From contig NZ_JADYTF010000015.1 of the NCBI RefSeq assembly GCF_021530995.1, forward strand, positions 1-44,110: a stretch of 44,110 nt of DNA, in the 5' to 3' direction. The notes beneath the pieces are model-generated. The model worked only from the letters and a program-made list of their open reading frames with translations, was not told the origin of the DNA and did no database searches. Source of the stretch: Bacteroides caecigallinarum. GTDB taxonomy: Bacteria; Bacteroidota; Bacteroidia; Bacteroidales; Bacteroidaceae. The position numbers and the translations under genes are program-made. Of the stretch, positions 43,093-44,110 are shown piece after piece. Numbering within the stretch: the first letter of the stretch is position 1; every line of letters begins with the position of its first letter.

Positions 43093-43917
43093 ATGAACAA
43101 ACAACAGTTATTCGAAAACATCAAGAAGAAACAGTCATTCCTCTGTGTGGGACTTGACACTGACATCAAGAAAATTCCTGAACACCTTCTGAAAGAAGAA
43201 GACCCTATATTCGCATTCAACAAGGCTATCATCGATGCTACAGCTCCTTACTGTATCGCTTACAAACCAAACTTGGCTTTCTATGAAAGCATGGGTGTGA
43301 AGGGTTGGATTGCATTCGAAAAGACAGTAGAATACATCAAGACTAACTATCCTGACCAGTTCATCATAGCAGACGCCAAACGTGGCGACATCGGTAATAC
43401 TTCGGCTATGTATGCACGTACATTCTTCGAAGAACTGAACATCGACTCTGTAACTGTAGCTCCATATATGGGTGAAGACAGTGTTACTCCGTTCCTTACT
43501 TACGAAGGCAAATGGGTAATTCTTCTTGCACTTACATCAAACAAGGGTTCACACGACTTCCAGCTTACTGCTGACACAGAAGGCGAACGTCTTTTCGAAA
43601 AAGTATTGCGCAAGAGTCAGGAATGGGCAAACGACGAAAACATGATGTACGTAGTCGGTGCTACTCAGGGACGTATGTTCGAAGATATCCGTAAGATCGT
43701 TCCTAACCACTTCCTTCTGGTTCCTGGCATCGGAGCACAGGGCGGCTCGCTGGAAGAGGTTTGTAAGTACGGTATGACTAAGGAATGTGGACTTATCGTA
43801 AATTCAAGCCGTGCAATCATCTATGCAGACAAGACTGAAAACTTTGCAAAAGTGGCAGGCGAAGAAGCACAGAAAGTACAACAACAGATGTCTGAACAAC
43901 TAAAAGCAATCCTCTGA
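43093..43917 (+). CDS. pyrF: orotidine 5'-phosphate decarboxylase
   Basis: PyrF decarboxylates OMP to UMP, the last step of pyrimidine synthesis. The 274-residue product is of the longer, type-2 (UMP-synthase-like) class. It has [14 protein letters not shown] near the start, the lysine-bearing [10 protein letters not shown] at 56-65 and the catalytic array [15 protein letters not shown] from residue 94 (Asp94, Lys96, Asp99). The phosphate-binding [11 protein letters not shown] and [11 protein letters not shown] follow near the end. It is the last gene of the purM-prfA-pyrF run. The 193 bp after it hold no gene and no clear terminator; an 8-bp hairpin at 44004-44032 is all I see. Confidence 0.95.
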   Translation: MNKQQLFENIKKKQSFLCVGLDTDIKKIPEHLLKEEDPIFAFNKAIIDATAPYCIAYKPNLAFYESMGVKGWIAFEKTVEYIKTNYPDQFIIADAKRGDIGNTSAMYARTFFEELNIDSVTVAPYMGEDSVTPFLTYEGKWVILLALTSNKGSHDFQLTADTEGERLFEKVLRKSQEWANDENMMYVVGATQGRMFEDIRKIVPNHFLLVPGIGAQGGSLEEVCKYGMTKECGLIVNSSRAIIYADKTENFAKVAGEEAQKVQQQMSEQLKAIL

Positions 43918-44110
43918 TTGATATAAAAAATAGTTGCAGATTAAACTTTCTTAAATTTAGCTGAAATATATATTTAGATACTTTATCAGGCCTTCTATCC
44001 GAAATGACATTTATTTTTCATAATAATGTCATGGAAATGCCCAAAAATATTATACTCATATTTCATATAAATTCAGCGGATAAAACAGTTATATCATCCT
44101 CACAAAGGCT

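Noticed and set aside
44004-44032. ATGACATT/AATGTCAT hairpin after pyrF
   Set aside because: Only 8 bp with a 13-nt loop and no T-run; could be an operator of a gene beyond the window, but nothing supports that.
1-44110. Mobile elements, CRISPR, toxin-antitoxin or phage genes
   Set aside because: I looked for transposases, integrases, repeat arrays and typical small toxin/antitoxin pairs and found none that could be supported.

Overview
This window looks like chromosomal DNA from a Bacteroidales gut-type anaerobe in the Bacteroides/Phocaeicola/Prevotella range. The evidence is the recurrent Bacteroidetes -7 promoter word TAnnTTTG, often with a TTTG-like -33 box 19-22 bp upstream; A-rich leaders without Shine-Dalgarno sites; a fimbrillin-like lipoprotein; many short lipoproteins with an S/A-C lipobox; and family choices such as Xpt beside a NCS2 permease, a ROK glucokinase and a split LysO. 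I see no rRNA, tRNA, CRISPR array, insertion sequence, integrase or phage module. The species cannot be fixed from the sequence alone.

Layout. 1-2.2 kb: xanthine salvage operon (xpt-permease, minus strand). 2.2-5.6 kb: fimbrillin-like lipoprotein, secreted alkaline phosphatase and a membrane-anchored helix-hairpin-helix protein. 5.6-8.6 kb: Na+-dependent NSS transporter, VanZ-like protein, ROK glucokinase. 8.7-14.5 kb: a five-gene tripartite efflux operon (ATPase, two MacB-type permeases, adaptor, TolC-like channel) ending in a strong terminator. 14.6-20 kb: a secreted Tyr/Pro/basic-rich protein, then a minus-strand run of antiporter, tcdA, lolD and a CvfB-like RNA-binding protein. 20.1-22.4 kb: asd, a probable short antisense-strand sRNA, and a two-piece LysO-type exporter. 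22.4-27.8 kb: the accessory part, with a large palindrome, three lipoproteins of unknown role, a Crp/Fnr regulator and a PagL-like outer-membrane protein. 27.9-35.9 kb: pgk, then a minus-strand run cstA-ybjQ-porin-two DUF3857 proteins. 36-39.3 kb: a GHL10-type glycosidase and an AAA-ATPase/PD-(D/E)XK protein. 39.3-40.1 kb: 900 bp of AT-rich DNA with no convincing gene but at least one good promoter. 40.1-43.9 kb: purM, two tandem paralogous small membrane proteins (the first interrupted by an in-frame TGA), prfA and pyrF.

Most of the window is housekeeping. The less ordinary parts are (a) the lipoprotein/PagL-like cluster, whose PagL-like protein is about twice the usual length and seems to lack the catalytic Glu; (b) the small-membrane-protein pair between purM and prfA; (c) the predicted ~63-nt RNA at 21.37-21.43 kb; (d) the 54-bp palindrome at 22.46-22.52 kb; and (e) the paired DUF3857 proteins, one with an intact transglutaminase-type triad and one apparently without. 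I found no clear new defence or mobile system.
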